Made by a program: the position numbers and the translations under genes. From the NCBI GenBank assembly GCA_024653355.1, contig JANLFQ010000001.1:1-64000 (forward strand): a DNA stretch of 64,000 nt. Reading direction: 5' to 3'. The notes under the pieces were generated by a model. It saw only the letters and a list, made by a program, of their open reading frames with translations. It searched no databases and was not told where the DNA came from. The stretch comes from a candidate division WOR-3 bacterium. GTDB taxonomy: Bacteria; Hydrothermota; Tepidihabitantia; Tepidihabitantales; Tepidihabitantaceae. Each line of letters opens with the position of its first letter. Positions within the stretch are counted from its first letter, which is position 1. Of the stretch, positions 52,745 through 63,047 are shown piece by piece.

Positions 52745-53623
52745 ATTGTCGCGGACAGTCGGTCTTGACCGGGTGGAAATTACGGAAAAACCGAGGGCTT
52801 CTCGTTTCACCAACTTCAACACGGCCATCGGGTCAGGTCCTAAAAACAGGCCATAGACCGTACTGCCGGAACCAGACAGACTTGCGGCACAGGCGCCTTT
52901 TTTCAAAAGCAGGTCTTTTGCCCGCTTCAGTTGTGGAAACCGGCGGAAAACCACCGGTTCAAAACTGTTGTAAAGTTGTGCCGCAATCCCTGCCGGTTCA
53001 TTGCGCCTCAACTTTAACGCCAGTATTTTAGGGGAAATCGGCACCGCTGTCAATTTCCGTCTTTGTCGGTCAAGAGCACGGTAAGCCCAGGCGGTATTGA
53101 CCCCAAACCCCGGGATTAAGAGTACGAAGTTCAAAGTTGGGAGGCGAACTCTGCGAAGCAATTCACCCCTACCCCGGGCAACACAGGCTGCGGCGCGCAG
53201 AAAAAACGGCACATCACTGCCCAGTTGCGCGGCAAGGCGGTGCAATTTGCTGGTTGAAAGGGGGGAGTCGAACAGTGCCGAGAGTCCCAGAAGCACGCTT
53301 GCGGCATCGCTTGACCCACCACCAAGTCCTGAACCGGGTGGGATGCGTTTGTGGATTGAGATGAAACAGCAAGGCGGGATTTTTAGTTGACTGAAAAACA
53401 GGCTTGCCGCCCGGAATGCAAGGTTCTGCTCCGGGGCGATGTTCAACTGGATGCCGGTGATTTTCAGTTTGAGTCCGGAACCGGTCTTGGTTATCTGTAC
53501 CGTGTCCCCGAACTCAAGCGGGACCATAGTGGTCAAGATTTCATGAAATCCGTCCCGGCGTTTTTTCCCGACCCATAAGCCAAGGTTGAGTTTCGCCGGT
53601 GCCAGAAGGGTAATTTTGTCCAT
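52730..53623 (-). CDS. ispE: 4-diphosphocytidyl-2-C-methyl-D-erythritol kinase IspE
   Basis: Fourth step of the MEP isoprenoid pathway. Seen: LAPAKLNLGLWVGKKRRDGFHEI cut at its core with the catalytic Lys, the ATP loop RIPPGSGLGGGSSDAASVL, and the catalytic Asp in LGSDVPFF. The GHMP kinase C-terminal ASLSGSGSTVYGLF is present. 297 residues. The last codons and TAA overlap tRNA-Gln. The start touches the stop of the upstream hydrolase gene. Confidence 0.94.
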   Translation of the reverse strand: MDKITLLAPAKLNLGLWVGKKRRDGFHEILTTMVPLEFGDTVQITKTGSGLKLKITGIQLNIAPEQNLAFRAASLFFSQLKIPPCCFISIHKRIPPGSGLGGGSSDAASVLLGLSALFDSPLSTSKLHRLAAQLGSDVPFFLRAAACVARGRGELLRRVRLPTLNFVLLIPGFGVNTAWAYRALDRQRRKLTAVPISPKILALKLRRNEPAGIAAQLYNSFEPVVFRRFPQLKRAKDLLLKKGACAASLSGSGSTVYGLFLGPDPMAVLKLVKREALGFSVISTRSRPTVRDNWGVV

Positions 53624-56131
53624 CTATCTACCAAGAAATGTGGTTTTAAGGTCAAAGTTCCAGTCCGGGTCAAAGAATCCTGCAGCCCGGACTCCTGCCC
53701 AGCCGTACCTTCGAACCCGGCGGTCAAATATCAGGAAGTCGGGAATTGCGGTGCCCGAGCCAATAACGCCAAAGAAGAAGGACAGTTTGGTTGATTGCGG
53801 GTCGGTGCCCATCCGGACAAGAAGAAGTCTTTCCGGATTGAGCGGATTGGGATAGGTGAGGATGACCGCGACAGTTTCGGCCTGTAGACCGGGCAGAGCG
53901 GCGTGTAATTTGCCGGCCTTGACGGTTATCGGCAACTGCCTTGCAATGCGGTGGGTGAACCGGTTTTCTTCTGGTCCGCCAAACAGAATCAGGTTACGGT
54001 TTAACGGGACGGGTGCGGTGTCGGGCAGGATTTCTGTTGTGCCGTTGCCGATTAAAAACCAGCGCAGCGCCTCCTGATTTGCCGCGTGACGCAAAAAGTC
54101 AACAAGCGCGGGATTTTGCGTTCCATAAACAATAGTAAATGGTTTCATCAGAACCTGTTTTGCCGGACCGTAGCGGTTCGGGGTTTTGTGGATCTTTGCG
54201 GTCTTTGCCCGACCCAATTTCCAGCCGTGCGCTGTTTTGTGGACGGTAACGGTGCGGGGAAGAAACAGGTTGGGAATGACAGTTTGCCGGTCAATTTCCA
54301 ACCGGATGGTGCCGGAGAAGAAAAGCCGCTGGTCAAAGTTGAGGGTTAACTGTTTGATGTTTTCGGTGAACAGTTTGACCACCGAATCGCTGGCAAACCC
54401 TTCAAGATAGGCGTCGTAACCAACAGTTTCGACCCGGTCGATTTTTGCCCAGTAACAGGAGTTGGACTGCGCGAGGTCCGCGGTGCGGAACCTGATGTGG
54501 CGTGGTCCCGAATTACGGTGGCTTTCCTTTAAGAAGCGCATCAAACTTGTGTCGTCAACACAGACCGTGCCGTCTTCATAACTCCACCAGTGTTTTTGTC
54601 CCGGTACCTCTTTATACTCGTAGTTGTAGTTAAGGGCATCGAGCCAGAGGGCAAAGTTTCTTCCGTGCAGGGCAGGTACATTGTCGTCATCAGCACCATG
54701 CAGGATAAAGACCGGCAGGTTTTGGGCGTTTTCCAGAAACGCCGGGACATTGTCGGGTCGCATTGCCATATCACGCACCATTAGTTTTGCCGGTTCGGCA
54801 AAGGTATTGCTCTTTTGAAGAAAGGTGGGTACATAGAGGGGCAAAGAGGGCCAGCCTGCAGCAGGTGCGATGGCGGCAAACAGGTCAAAATGGGAAAGTC
54901 CGATGTGCCAGGTGCCATGTCCGCCCATTGAATGGCCGGTCAAAACCACCCGGTCCGGGTCAATCGGGAACCTTTTTATTGCCTGATGTAACACTTCAAG
55001 CGCGTCAATTCTGCCCCAGTCCTGCCAGTCAAAACCGTAAGGTCGGCGGTTGGTCGGACAGACAACAAACGCCCAATCTTTAGGCTGGAAACATTCGGCA
55101 AGGCTCGATGCCTCAACTCCGGCGCCATGCAGGGAAAGTATCAACCCGTAACTTTTTTGGGGGTCGTAGTTTTTCGGATAGAGAACCGCATAGTACTGAC
55201 ACGAGGAGTCGATTTCCGAAAGGAAGGTAACTCTGTGGGGCTGGGTGAGTTTCCGGGAGCGTAAGGTTATGGTGTCGGTGTTGGTCCAGTTTTGACCGCG
55301 CAGGGAGATGACCATCGCATAACCAGCGCTGTCAAAAGGTAGCGGCGGTACTTTCAGTTTTAGTGCCGGTTTTTTAACCCCCTGTGCTGGGATGTTATTG
55401 ATGACGGTGTCGGCTAAAGTAAAAGTGTCAATTTTCATTAAAACCCGTATCTGGTCAATGGGTTCGGTTGTGGTGTTGAGTAACGGCAGTCCGCACCAGG
55501 CGACAAAACCGGAGTCGGCGATGAGGTCAAAGATGGTAACATCGTGGGTTATGGCAATTATCGGCTCGGAAACGGGTACAAGGAGGAATCGGACTCGCTG
55601 GTCGCCAAAACCGCTCAGGCGCAATACGATTCGATTTGTCCCCGAATCAAGTGTTACCGGTACTCTGAACCAGTTGTTGCCATAGACATCACCTATGTAC
55701 CCCTTGCCGTTCAAGATAAATCCGCCCAGTTTTGTCGGGACGACCAGGGCGCGGCAACGATAGGGTAGAACAAGTTCGGCGTAGGCGTAACCGGTTGCCA
55801 TTATGCCGGCGATGCCGTAGTAGTTGAGAATTGAATCCCAGCGCACCGATTGGTAATCGGTTTCCAGCCAGCCTGATGAGTCGGCGCGGACCTTGTGCCA
55901 CTTTACCAGTCCACCCTGAACCAGGCTGGAGCGAAGGGCGTCACCTTCCCGGGGCACAAGGCTGTTCACATCTTCAATCGCTTCGGTTATGCCTTCCCGC
56001 ACGCCAACCGAGAACGGACCACAGAGCAGCCAATCCTGGATGAGAATCGTGTCTTGTATTGAAGGGAGTTCAGCCGCCGGAATGAAAAGGGGGCAAAACA
56101 GGAGAAAAACAAGTGGTAAAATTTTTCTCAT
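53624..56131 (-). CDS. Large secreted alpha/beta-hydrolase (esterase or prolyl-oligopeptidase-like)
   Basis: 835 residues with a signal peptide (MRKILPLVFLLFCPLFIPAA). About 25-300: beta-rich region of unclear family with LLCGPFSVG, typical of jelly-roll modules next to such esterases. About 320-545: hydrolase core with the oxyanion strand LSLHGAG, the nucleophile in GHSMGGHG at Ser 401, the Asp in HGADDDNVP and the His in KHWWSYED. The C-terminal ~290 residues are unassigned. No T9SS tail is obvious. The substrate is unknown; feruloyl-esterase-like or peptidase activity are options. It leads the run into ispE. Confidence 0.8.
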   Translation of the reverse strand: MRKILPLVFLLFCPLFIPAAELPSIQDTILIQDWLLCGPFSVGVREGITEAIEDVNSLVPREGDALRSSLVQGGLVKWHKVRADSSGWLETDYQSVRWDSILNYYGIAGIMATGYAYAELVLPYRCRALVVPTKLGGFILNGKGYIGDVYGNNWFRVPVTLDSGTNRIVLRLSGFGDQRVRFLLVPVSEPIIAITHDVTIFDLIADSGFVAWCGLPLLNTTTEPIDQIRVLMKIDTFTLADTVINNIPAQGVKKPALKLKVPPLPFDSAGYAMVISLRGQNWTNTDTITLRSRKLTQPHRVTFLSEIDSSCQYYAVLYPKNYDPQKSYGLILSLHGAGVEASSLAECFQPKDWAFVVCPTNRRPYGFDWQDWGRIDALEVLHQAIKRFPIDPDRVVLTGHSMGGHGTWHIGLSHFDLFAAIAPAAGWPSLPLYVPTFLQKSNTFAEPAKLMVRDMAMRPDNVPAFLENAQNLPVFILHGADDDNVPALHGRNFALWLDALNYNYEYKEVPGQKHWWSYEDGTVCVDDTSLMRFLKESHRNSGPRHIRFRTADLAQSNSCYWAKIDRVETVGYDAYLEGFASDSVVKLFTENIKQLTLNFDQRLFFSGTIRLEIDRQTVIPNLFLPRTVTVHKTAHGWKLGRAKTAKIHKTPNRYGPAKQVLMKPFTIVYGTQNPALVDFLRHAANQEALRWFLIGNGTTEILPDTAPVPLNRNLILFGGPEENRFTHRIARQLPITVKAGKLHAALPGLQAETVAVILTYPNPLNPERLLLVRMGTDPQSTKLSFFFGVIGSGTAIPDFLIFDRRVRRYGWAGVRAAGFFDPDWNFDLKTTFLGR

Positions 56132-56141
56132 ATAAGGCTAT

Positions 56142-56169
56142 AGTTTAACCGTGTGGTGGAGATGGTCAA
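56142..56169 (-). promoter_or_regulatory. Possible promoter of the secreted hydrolase-ispE run
   Basis: Minus strand: TTGACC (56169-56164), 16 bp, TAAACT (56147-56142), then 10 nt to the ATG at 56131. The -10 box is weak. Confidence 0.45.
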
Positions 56170-56567
56170 GCACAGGTCCATCTATTTAGACCCCGGAAAT
56201 TGAAAAACCTCACGGTGCAGTTTTAGTTGCTATTTGTAACTGTCTCAATTTCAAATTGTTATTGGATTTCAGGCCGCCGGCATAGGGCTTACCAAAGAGC
56301 CGTTCCCGGGGTGGTATCGGGGTTTATAGCCACGATTCAGGTGGTTTGTGCCCGTGCCGTAGGTCATATGTTAATATCGGGCACAAAATCTAATGCGGAT
56401 GCTGGTAAAAGGGCAGGTTGGGATTGGTCCGGTGTTACAGAGGAGATTGTCGGATTTCTGAGGGCGATTGTGATGGGTAAGGTTAAAGGGGTGGTTATAG
56501 TTATCCTGATGAAGGGAGATTTTCGGGCTAAAATCGGGCTTGTAATCGGCTCTTTAATCGTAATCAG
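56170..56567. other. Gap of ~400 bp without a convincing gene
   Basis: An open frame of 114 codons exists (56227-56571) but lacks a ribosome site, looks compositionally unlike a protein and contains the repeat-like segment at 56285-56318. The T/A-rich start and repeated GGG-rich blocks suggest a decayed element. I see nothing else assignable. Confidence 0.4.
56285..56318. repeat. Intergenic repeat-like segment, copy B
   Basis: Gap-free match to 8690-8723 with 7 mismatches over 34 nt by eye. Upstream, ATTGGAT and CAGG also occur before both copies, and an ATCTA...TTTAGA...CCCG block lies further upstream in both gaps, so the related region may be larger. Confidence 0.35.
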
Positions 56568-56596
56568 TTGACAGGGGGTTGAGATGTTTTTACTAT
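56568..56596 (+). promoter_or_regulatory. Promoter of the propionyl/methylmalonyl-CoA operon (near-leaderless)
   Basis: TTGACA (56568-56573), 17 bp, TACTAT (56591-56596), then 9 nt to the ATG at 56606. Confidence 0.62.
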
Positions 56597-56605
56597 CAGT
56601 TATCT

Positions 56606-58159
56606 ATGTCAAATTATGAGCGTGTGATGGAGGAGTTGCGGCGTCGGACCGCAGAGGCTTTGAAGGGCGGCGGCGAGGAGCGGATTAAGAAGCAGCATGA
56701 GGAAGGGAAACTGACCGCAAGGGAGCGGATTGATTTGCTTCTTGACAGGGGTAGTTTTGTGGAACTGGACCGGCTGCGGGTTCACAGTTGTGTTGATTTC
56801 GGGATGGATAAGAAGAAGATTCCGGGTGATGCGGTGGTTACCGGTTACGGCAGAATTCACAATCGGCCAGTCGCGGTATTTTCGCAGGATTTTACGGTCT
56901 TTGGCGGCACACTTTCCAAGGTTTTCGCCGAGAAGGTGTGTAAGATAATGGATTTGGCGATGAAGGTGGGGATGCCGGTAATCGGGTTGAACGACTCGGG
57001 CGGAGCAAGGATTCAGGAGGGGGTGGAAAGTTTAGGTGGCTATGCGGACATCTTTTTGCGTAATACGCTGGCGTCCGGTGTTATACCGCAAATTTCGGCG
57101 GTGATGGGTCCGTGTGCGGGCGGTGCGGTTTATTCGCCGGCATTGACCGATTTTATCTTTATGACCGAGCAAACCAGTTATATGTTCATCACCGGTCCGG
57201 AGGTGATTAAGGCGGTAACCAAGGAGGAGGTGACAAAGGAGAAACTGGGTGGGGCGGATACGCACAATGCGGTTTCCGGGGTCGCCCATTTCAAGGATAT
57301 TGACGACCGGGATTTGCTGGAGCGGATTCGGAAGTTAATCACCTACCTGCCCCAGAACAACAGAGAGAAGCCGCCGCGGACTGTTGCGCGCGACCGTGCC
57401 GACCGGGATGTTGAAGGAATTGAGGAGATTATGCCGGACGACCCGCGCAAGCCTTACGATATGCTGGCGGTGATTCAACGGGTGGTGGACCAGGGGAGTT
57501 TTTTTGAGGTCCAGCAGCACTGGGCGAAGAATATAATTATCGGGTTTGCCCGGATGGATGGTATGGTAGTTGGTGTGGTGGCTAATCAGCCGAAGTTTCT
57601 TGCCGGATGTCTTGATATTGATGCCTCGGTAAAGGCGGCGCGGTTTGTGCGGTTCTGCGATGCGTTCAACATCCCGATTGTCACCTTTGTTGATGTGCCC
57701 GGTTTTCTGCCCGGCACGGCACAGGAGTACGGTGGCATCATACGGCATGGCGCAAAGTTGCTTTATGCCTACTGTGAGGCGACGGTGCCGAAGATAACGG
57801 TGATTACCCGCAAGGCTTATGGTGGTGCCTACGATGTGATGTCTTCAAAGCACATCAGGGGCGACTTTAACTTCGCCTGGCCCACGGCAGAGATTGCGGT
57901 AATGGGGTCCGAGGGTGCGGTGAACATCATCTTCCGTAAGGAGATTAGCGAGGCGTCAAATCCTGAGGAGCGACGGCGCCAGCTGGTTACAGAGTACGAG
58001 GCGAAATTTGGTAATCCGTTCAAGGCGGCAGAACTCGGTTATGTGGATGAGGTGATTGAGTTTAAGGAGACGCGGCGGAAGATAATCGCCAGTTTGCAGA
58101 TACTGGAAAATAAGTCTCTGACCAATCCGTGGAAGAAGCACGGTTGTATTCCGTTGTAA
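56606..58159 (+). CDS. pccB: Propionyl-CoA carboxylase beta subunit / methylmalonyl-CoA decarboxylase carboxyltransferase
   Basis: Transfers carboxyl between carboxybiotin and propionyl-CoA. Seen: [21 protein letters not shown] at the N-terminus cut at its core, [34 protein letters not shown], the second half [22 protein letters not shown] and the C-terminal end KHGCIPL. 517 residues from the ATG at 56606; the longer frame starts before the -10 box. Biotin carboxylase and biotin carrier are not here. The direction could be decarboxylation with a sodium pump, as in methylmalonyl-CoA decarboxylase. Confidence 0.9.
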   Translation: MSNYERVMEELRRRTAEALKGGGEERIKKQHEEGKLTARERIDLLLDRGSFVELDRLRVHSCVDFGMDKKKIPGDAVVTGYGRIHNRPVAVFSQDFTVFGGTLSKVFAEKVCKIMDLAMKVGMPVIGLNDSGGARIQEGVESLGGYADIFLRNTLASGVIPQISAVMGPCAGGAVYSPALTDFIFMTEQTSYMFITGPEVIKAVTKEEVTKEKLGGADTHNAVSGVAHFKDIDDRDLLERIRKLITYLPQNNREKPPRTVARDRADRDVEGIEEIMPDDPRKPYDMLAVIQRVVDQGSFFEVQQHWAKNIIIGFARMDGMVVGVVANQPKFLAGCLDIDASVKAARFVRFCDAFNIPIVTFVDVPGFLPGTAQEYGGIIRHGAKLLYAYCEATVPKITVITRKAYGGAYDVMSSKHIRGDFNFAWPTAEIAVMGSEGAVNIIFRKEISEASNPEERRRQLVTEYEAKFGNPFKAAELGYVDEVIEFKETRRKIIASLQILENKSLTNPWKKHGCIPL

Positions 58160-58175
58160 CAGATAAGGGGTGGTG

Positions 58176-59843
58176 ATGAAGCAGGGTAAAGACGATTTGA
58201 AGCGGGCAATTGAGTTGTGGGAGGAAAATGTTTTAAACCCGGCACTGAAGAAGGCGCCCGAGTTGAAGGATGAATGGACGACGGTTTCCGGGATTCCGCT
58301 GAAAAGGGTCTACACACCCCTGGAATGGGAAGGCGAAGATTACCTTGCCCAGCAGGGTTTGCCGGGAAGTTTCCCTTTTACCCGCGGGGTCCAGCCCACG
58401 ATGTACCGCTCCCGGCTCTGGACGATGCGCCAGTATGCGGGGTTTGGTTCGGCAGAGGAGACCAACGCCCGTTATCACTACCTTTTGCAGCAGGGCCAGA
58501 CCGGGCTTTCGGTGGCGTTTGATTTGCCCACCCAGATGGGTTACGATTCAGACCATCCGATGGCGCGGGGTGAGGTCGGCAAGGTCGGGGTGGCGATTTC
58601 GACGATTGAGGATATGGCGCGGTTGTTTGCCGGCATTCCCCTGGACCGGGTGTCAACCTCAATGACGATAAACGCCACGGCCGCGATTTTGCTGGCGATG
58701 TACTGCGTTGTCGCCGAGCGTCAGGGTGTGGATTGGAAAAAGTTACAAGGGACGATTCAGAACGATGTTTTGAAGGAGTATGTGGCACGAGGAACTTACA
58801 TATTTCCGCCCCGACCCTCGTTGCGGCTGGTGACCGATATTATCGCCTGGTGTGCCGGCGCGGTGCCGAAATGGAATACGATATCAATTTCCGGTTACCA
58901 CATTCGCGAGGCAGGGGCGACCGCGGTTGAGGAGGTGGCGTTTACTCTGGCAAATGGTCTGGAGTATGTCAAGGCGGCGCAGGCGCGCGGACTGGAAGTG
59001 GACCGGTTTGCGCCCCGGTTGTCGTTTTTCTTTGCTGCCCACACCAATATCTTTGAGGAGGTGGCAAAGTTCCGGGCGGCGCGCCGGTTGTGGGCACGCC
59101 TGCTTAAGGAGCGGTTTGGGGCGTCAGACGAATCGTGCAAGTTGCGCTTCCATACCCAGACCGGTGGCGTGACATTAACCGCCCAGCAGCCGGAGAACAA
59201 TGTTATTCGGGTGGCGTATCAGGCGCTCGCTGCGGTTTTAGGAGGAACCCAGAGTTTGCACACCAACTCCCGTGATGAGGCGCTGTCGCTGCCGACCGAG
59301 GAGTCGGTGACGATTGCTTTGCGCACCCAGCAGATTCTTGCTTATGAGACGGGTGTGACCGATACCGTTGACCCGCTTGCCGGTTCCTATTTCATTGAGA
59401 GTTTGACCGATGAGATTGAACGCCGGGCACGGGCGCTGATTGATGAGATAGTGCAAAGGGGCGGAGCGGTAAGTGCCATTGAGCAGGGGTTTATTCAGGA
59501 GCGGATTGCCGAAAGCGCCTGGCGTTATCAGCGTGAGGTGGAGGAGGGTAAGCGGATTGTGGTCGGCGTCAATCGGTTCAGTGATGCGGTTGAGCCGAAA
59601 CTGCGGCTGTTACGGGTTGACGAGGCGCTGGCGGAAAAACGGCGGCAGGAACTTGCCGATTTTCGGGCACGGCGCGATGCGGCAGCGGTGCAAAGAGCAC
59701 TGGTGGATGTTGAGCGGGTTGCCCGCAGTGAAGAAAATTTGATGCCGGTGATTGTGGCGGCGGTGCGCGCTAATGCGACGGTGGGTGAGATCAGCGATGC
59801 GCTGCGCACCGTTTTTGGCGAGTATGACCGGGAAAGGAGATGA
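58176..59843 (+). CDS. Methylmalonyl-CoA mutase, catalytic large-chain domain only
   Basis: Interconverts succinyl-CoA and (R)-methylmalonyl-CoA by a B12 radical reaction. Seen: [25 protein letters not shown] cut at its core, [35 protein letters not shown] and the C-terminal [16 protein letters not shown]. 555 residues: the B12-binding domain is absent, so a separate small subunit must be encoded elsewhere, as in archaea and several anaerobes. AAGGGG lies 5 nt before the ATG at 58176. Confidence 0.95.
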   Translation: MKQGKDDLKRAIELWEENVLNPALKKAPELKDEWTTVSGIPLKRVYTPLEWEGEDYLAQQGLPGSFPFTRGVQPTMYRSRLWTMRQYAGFGSAEETNARYHYLLQQGQTGLSVAFDLPTQMGYDSDHPMARGEVGKVGVAISTIEDMARLFAGIPLDRVSTSMTINATAAILLAMYCVVAERQGVDWKKLQGTIQNDVLKEYVARGTYIFPPRPSLRLVTDIIAWCAGAVPKWNTISISGYHIREAGATAVEEVAFTLANGLEYVKAAQARGLEVDRFAPRLSFFFAAHTNIFEEVAKFRAARRLWARLLKERFGASDESCKLRFHTQTGGVTLTAQQPENNVIRVAYQALAAVLGGTQSLHTNSRDEALSLPTEESVTIALRTQQILAYETGVTDTVDPLAGSYFIESLTDEIERRARALIDEIVQRGGAVSAIEQGFIQERIAESAWRYQREVEEGKRIVVGVNRFSDAVEPKLRLLRVDEALAEKRRQELADFRARRDAAAVQRALVDVERVARSEENLMPVIVAAVRANATVGEISDALRTVFGEYDRERR

Positions 59844-59844
59844 A

Positions 59845-60258
59845 ATGATAAAAAAGATTGCCCATATCGCAATTGCGGTACCCGATTTAGAGGCGGCAGC
59901 AAAATTTTACGCCGAACAACTGGGATTAAAGTTGACCGGTAAGGAGACGGTGCCGCACCGCAAGGTGACGGTGGGTTTCATCCAGATTGGCGAGACGAAG
60001 ATTGAACTGGTGCAACCGGATGCGCCCGATGCGCCGGTTGCTAAATTTATCGCCGAGCGGGGACCAGGACTCCATCACATCTGTTTTGAGGTTGACGATG
60101 TTGATGCCGAATTCCAGCGGCTTTCCGGAGCCGGGGTTAAAATCGTTGACCCGGCACCACAGCCCGGTGCCGACGGCACCAAAACCTTCTTCATCCATCC
60201 GAAGGCCACCGGCGGCGTGCTGATTGAACTGAACCAGCCGGCAAAGGGTCAGGAGTAG
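59845..60258 (+). CDS. mce: Methylmalonyl-CoA epimerase
   Basis: Converts (S)- to (R)-methylmalonyl-CoA. Seen: KIAHIAIAVPDLEAAAKFYAEQLGL cut at its core with the metal His, VGFIQIGETKIELVQP, GLHHICFEVDD with another metal His, and a final LIELNQ with the Glu ligand. 137 residues. GGAAAGGAG overlaps the mutase stop and fixes the ATG at 59845. The end overlaps convergent era by 10 nt. Confidence 0.94.
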   Translation: MIKKIAHIAIAVPDLEAAAKFYAEQLGLKLTGKETVPHRKVTVGFIQIGETKIELVQPDAPDAPVAKFIAERGPGLHHICFEVDDVDAEFQRLSGAGVKIVDPAPQPGADGTKTFFIHPKATGGVLIELNQPAKGQE

Positions 60259-61121
60259 AGGTTCTGACGGATGAAGTTTTCGTCCTGACGCCAGGATTTG
60301 GCGACTTTGACCCAGAGTTCAAGATAGACCGGCCGACCTAAAAATTGCTCAATTGATTCCCGGGCAATTTCACCAACTTTTTTCAACGCCCGGCCCCCTT
60401 CACCGATTAAAATCCCCTTCTGGGACTCTTTTTCAACATAAATCACCGCCCGGATGTAGTCTTTACGGTTGGGCCGTTCGCGGAACTCTTCGATCACGAC
60501 GGTTGTTGAGTAGGGGATTTCCGCACCGTAGCGGTTGAAGACCGCCTCGCGGATGAGTTCGGCGACAAAGAAACGCTCGGGTCGCTCGGAAAGGGTGTCG
60601 GGCGGATAGAAGGGCGCGCCTTCCGGCAGCAGTTCGACAATGCCTTTTTTCAGGTCGTCCACACCGTTGCCTTTTAAGGCGGAAATCATAAACACCTTTT
60701 CGATGCCTGCCTGAGCACACTCCGCCGCGAGGGGCAAAAGGTTTTGTTTGGGGACGGCGTCAATTTTGTTCAGGGCGACGAGGGCGCGGCGGTGCGCGAG
60801 GAGTTTGAGGTCGCTACATTCGGGCTGGGTGGCGTCGATGACCAGAAGGACGACATCGCTGTCGTCCAGCGCCTTTTTAATCTCTTCTTTCATAAATTGG
60901 TGCAGGGCGTATTTCGGGTCAAGGATGCCGGGTGTGTCAAGGAGGAGCGCCTGGTAGTCAGGACCGTTGAGGATGCCCAGTATCCGGTGCCGGGTTGTCT
61001 GCGGTTTCGGGGTGACGATGGCGAGGCGATGACCAAGGAGTTGATTCAAAAGTGTTGATTTGCCGGCGTTGGGACGACCAATGATGGCAACATAGCCGGC
61101 GCGAAATGGTTTGTTGTCCAT
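60249..61121 (-). CDS. era: GTPase Era
   Basis: 16S rRNA maturation and 30S assembly. Seen: P-loop IIGRPNAGKSTLLNQLLG, DTPGI with the G3 motif, ALNKIDAVPK, and a C-terminal KH domain with GILIGEGGRALKKVGEIAR. 290 residues. Its ATG overlaps the accA TAA by one base. Confidence 0.96.
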   Translation of the reverse strand: MDNKPFRAGYVAIIGRPNAGKSTLLNQLLGHRLAIVTPKPQTTRHRILGILNGPDYQALLLDTPGILDPKYALHQFMKEEIKKALDDSDVVLLVIDATQPECSDLKLLAHRRALVALNKIDAVPKQNLLPLAAECAQAGIEKVFMISALKGNGVDDLKKGIVELLPEGAPFYPPDTLSERPERFFVAELIREAVFNRYGAEIPYSTTVVIEEFRERPNRKDYIRAVIYVEKESQKGILIGEGGRALKKVGEIARESIEQFLGRPVYLELWVKVAKSWRQDENFIRQNLYS

Positions 61122-62098
61122 TAACGGCGGGATTGGTCTTGGGAAACCGATAGTTCCTGAAATACGCCGATGGCACGGAATTTTTCAATCCGGCGCCGCA
61201 CCAGTTCGTCACCGGGCAGTGTGTTGAGGACATGATAGTTTGCCAGAACCGCCTTTTTTAACAGGCGGGCAGCTTCGTCCCAGTCGTGATGGGCACCGCC
61301 TGCCGGTTCCTGGACGATTTCGTCAATAACGCCCAGGCTGAGAAGGTCCGGGGCGGTGATTTTTAAAACGGCGGCGGCTTGTTCGGCACGGGAACCGTCA
61401 CGCCAGAGAATAGCGGCACATCCTTCAGGCGAGATTACCGAATAGACCGCATTTTCCTGCATTAAAATCCGGTCGCCGACCGCAATCGCCAGCGCGCCGC
61501 CCGAACCACCTTCACCGGTGACGACAACGATGATGGGCACTTCAAAAAGCGGTATCTCACGCAGGTTACGAGCGATCGCCTCCGCCTGCCCGCGTTCTTC
61601 GGCACCGATGCCGGGATAGGCACCAGGGGTGTCAACAAGGCAGAGGATGGGCACATTGTGGCGGGCGGCAAGTTCCATTACGCGCAACGCCTTGCGGTAG
61701 CCTTCAGGATGGGGCATACCGAAGTTGCGCGCCAGTTTTTCTTTTGTGTCCCGGCCCTTTTGCTGGCCGATGATGGCAAAGGGAATCTGGTCGATTTTGC
61801 CCAGACCAGCAACGATTGCCGGGTCATCAGCGTATGCCCGGTCGCCGTGCAGTTCGACAAAATCGGTGACTATGCGGTCGATGTAGTCAAGGGTATAAGG
61901 TCGGCGGGGATGACGGGCAAGAAGGACGCGTTGCCACGGGGTCAGGTCAGCATACAGTTTTGTTTTGAGTTCTTCAATCTGCTTCTGGATGCGTTTTATC
62001 TCGGATTCAGCGCCAAGGGCGCTGACCTCTTCCAGCCGGTCGAAAAGTTCAGCGAGCGGTTGCTCGAAATCGAGCCAGCCCTGGGAAGGTGAGGGCAT
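61121..62098 (-). CDS. accA: Acetyl-CoA carboxylase carboxyltransferase alpha subunit
   Basis: Part of the first step of fatty-acid synthesis with AccD. Seen: WQRVLLARHPRRPYTLDYI, FVELHGDRAYADDPAIVAG, GQQKGRDTKEKLARNFGMPHPEGYRKALR cut at its core, PGAYPGIGAEERGQAEAIA and GEGGSGGALAIAVGDRI. 325 residues. AccD is not in the window. It is coupled to era. Confidence 0.96.
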   Translation of the reverse strand: MPSPSQGWLDFEQPLAELFDRLEEVSALGAESEIKRIQKQIEELKTKLYADLTPWQRVLLARHPRRPYTLDYIDRIVTDFVELHGDRAYADDPAIVAGLGKIDQIPFAIIGQQKGRDTKEKLARNFGMPHPEGYRKALRVMELAARHNVPILCLVDTPGAYPGIGAEERGQAEAIARNLREIPLFEVPIIVVVTGEGGSGGALAIAVGDRILMQENAVYSVISPEGCAAILWRDGSRAEQAAAVLKITAPDLLSLGVIDEIVQEPAGGAHHDWDEAARLLKKAVLANYHVLNTLPGDELVRRRIEKFRAIGVFQELSVSQDQSRR

Positions 62099-62105
62099 AG
62101 TTTAA

Positions 62106-63044
62106 TTATTGATGGTCTGATTCAGCAGCGGCTATGCCGTAGGCAACACCGAAGCGGTGTGCGGTGCCGAGACCAAATCCCAGGGGTGCGAAGGTGTAGT
62201 CAAATCGGAAACGGTTGACGGCAACGCCGATGCCGAAGTTCAGACGGTTACCCGGGTTTAAAGGGTCGTAACCGGTACGAAGTGAGAGGATATCACCGAG
62301 CCGAAATTCGGTGCCAAGTTGAGCCTGAAATTTTTGGGAGTAGAAGAAATAGGAACCATCAGCGACAAAAAGCAGGCTGTTTTTGCCGAAAGGCAGGTTG
62401 TAGCCGATACCACACCGGAGCCGCGTTGGGAGCCAGATGAGTTGATATTTATAAGAAAGCGTTCGGCCGAAGTCAACCACCGCAATGCCCGCAGAGAGGT
62501 TTTTCCGGGGTTTGAATCGGGCACCGATGTCAAAACCGAAGCCGGATAGTTCATTATTGAGCACTTTGGAATAGAAGTAACGGGCGCTGATACCGGCATT
62601 TGCCCATGGGGCAAAACAGCGGGCGATGTTGATATAGCCAGTAAGGTCAAGGGGAGAGAATGTAGCCAGGGGTTCCTCGGTAGGGATTTCTTCCCGGTAA
62701 TCAAATTTGCCGCTGGCGAAAGAGACAGCACCGAGCCCGAGGGCAAAGTGTCGGAAGTCGCGGGCGATGAAAAGTGACTGGTGGTGTGTGTCCAAGAACC
62801 ATTTGGTATATTCCACCTGAGCAGCGAAGGGTGGAGTGTTTGCGGTTGCCGCCGGGTTGTAAAAAATTCCCTGTGGGCCAAGGGAAGTGGCGGTACCGGC
62901 ACCGGCGAGAGCAGCTTCCCGGGTACCAACCGGAATGGTCAACCACACACAGCCCACTTGCCGGTCATTCGCTCCATAACAGATGGCAAGGGCAACGACT
63001 AACAGCAGACTGCTATGTAGCGAATGTCTCTGGAACCGCGCCAT
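62106..63044 (-). CDS. PorV/PorQ-like outer-membrane barrel protein
   Basis: 312 residues with a signal peptide ending near ICYGA. Seen: LTIPVGTREAALAGAGTATSLGPQGIFYNPAA, the hallmark start of the PorV/PorQ group, cut to its core PVGTREAALAGAG, then a long series of amphipathic strands with DIGARFKPRKNLSAGI, and a C-terminal RFDYTFAPLGFGLGTAHRFG that matches the same place in the gene at 3489. GAGGAG precedes the ATG. It follows the partial upstream gene by 3 nt. Confidence 0.78.
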   Translation of the reverse strand: MARFQRHSLHSSLLLVVALAICYGANDRQVGCVWLTIPVGTREAALAGAGTATSLGPQGIFYNPAATANTPPFAAQVEYTKWFLDTHHQSLFIARDFRHFALGLGAVSFASGKFDYREEIPTEEPLATFSPLDLTGYINIARCFAPWANAGISARYFYSKVLNNELSGFGFDIGARFKPRKNLSAGIAVVDFGRTLSYKYQLIWLPTRLRCGIGYNLPFGKNSLLFVADGSYFFYSQKFQAQLGTEFRLGDILSLRTGYDPLNPGNRLNFGIGVAVNRFRFDYTFAPLGFGLGTAHRFGVAYGIAAAESDHQ

Positions 63045-63047
63045 TTT

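Noticed and set aside
52678-53031. Plus-strand frame starting MEGVEPSRQDPKS
   Set aside because: It is the antisense of tRNA-Gln and the end of ispE.
56227-56571. 114-codon open frame before pccB
   Set aside because: No ribosome site, odd composition, overlaps the repeat-like segment and runs up to the pccB -35 box; more likely a chance frame in a decayed gap.
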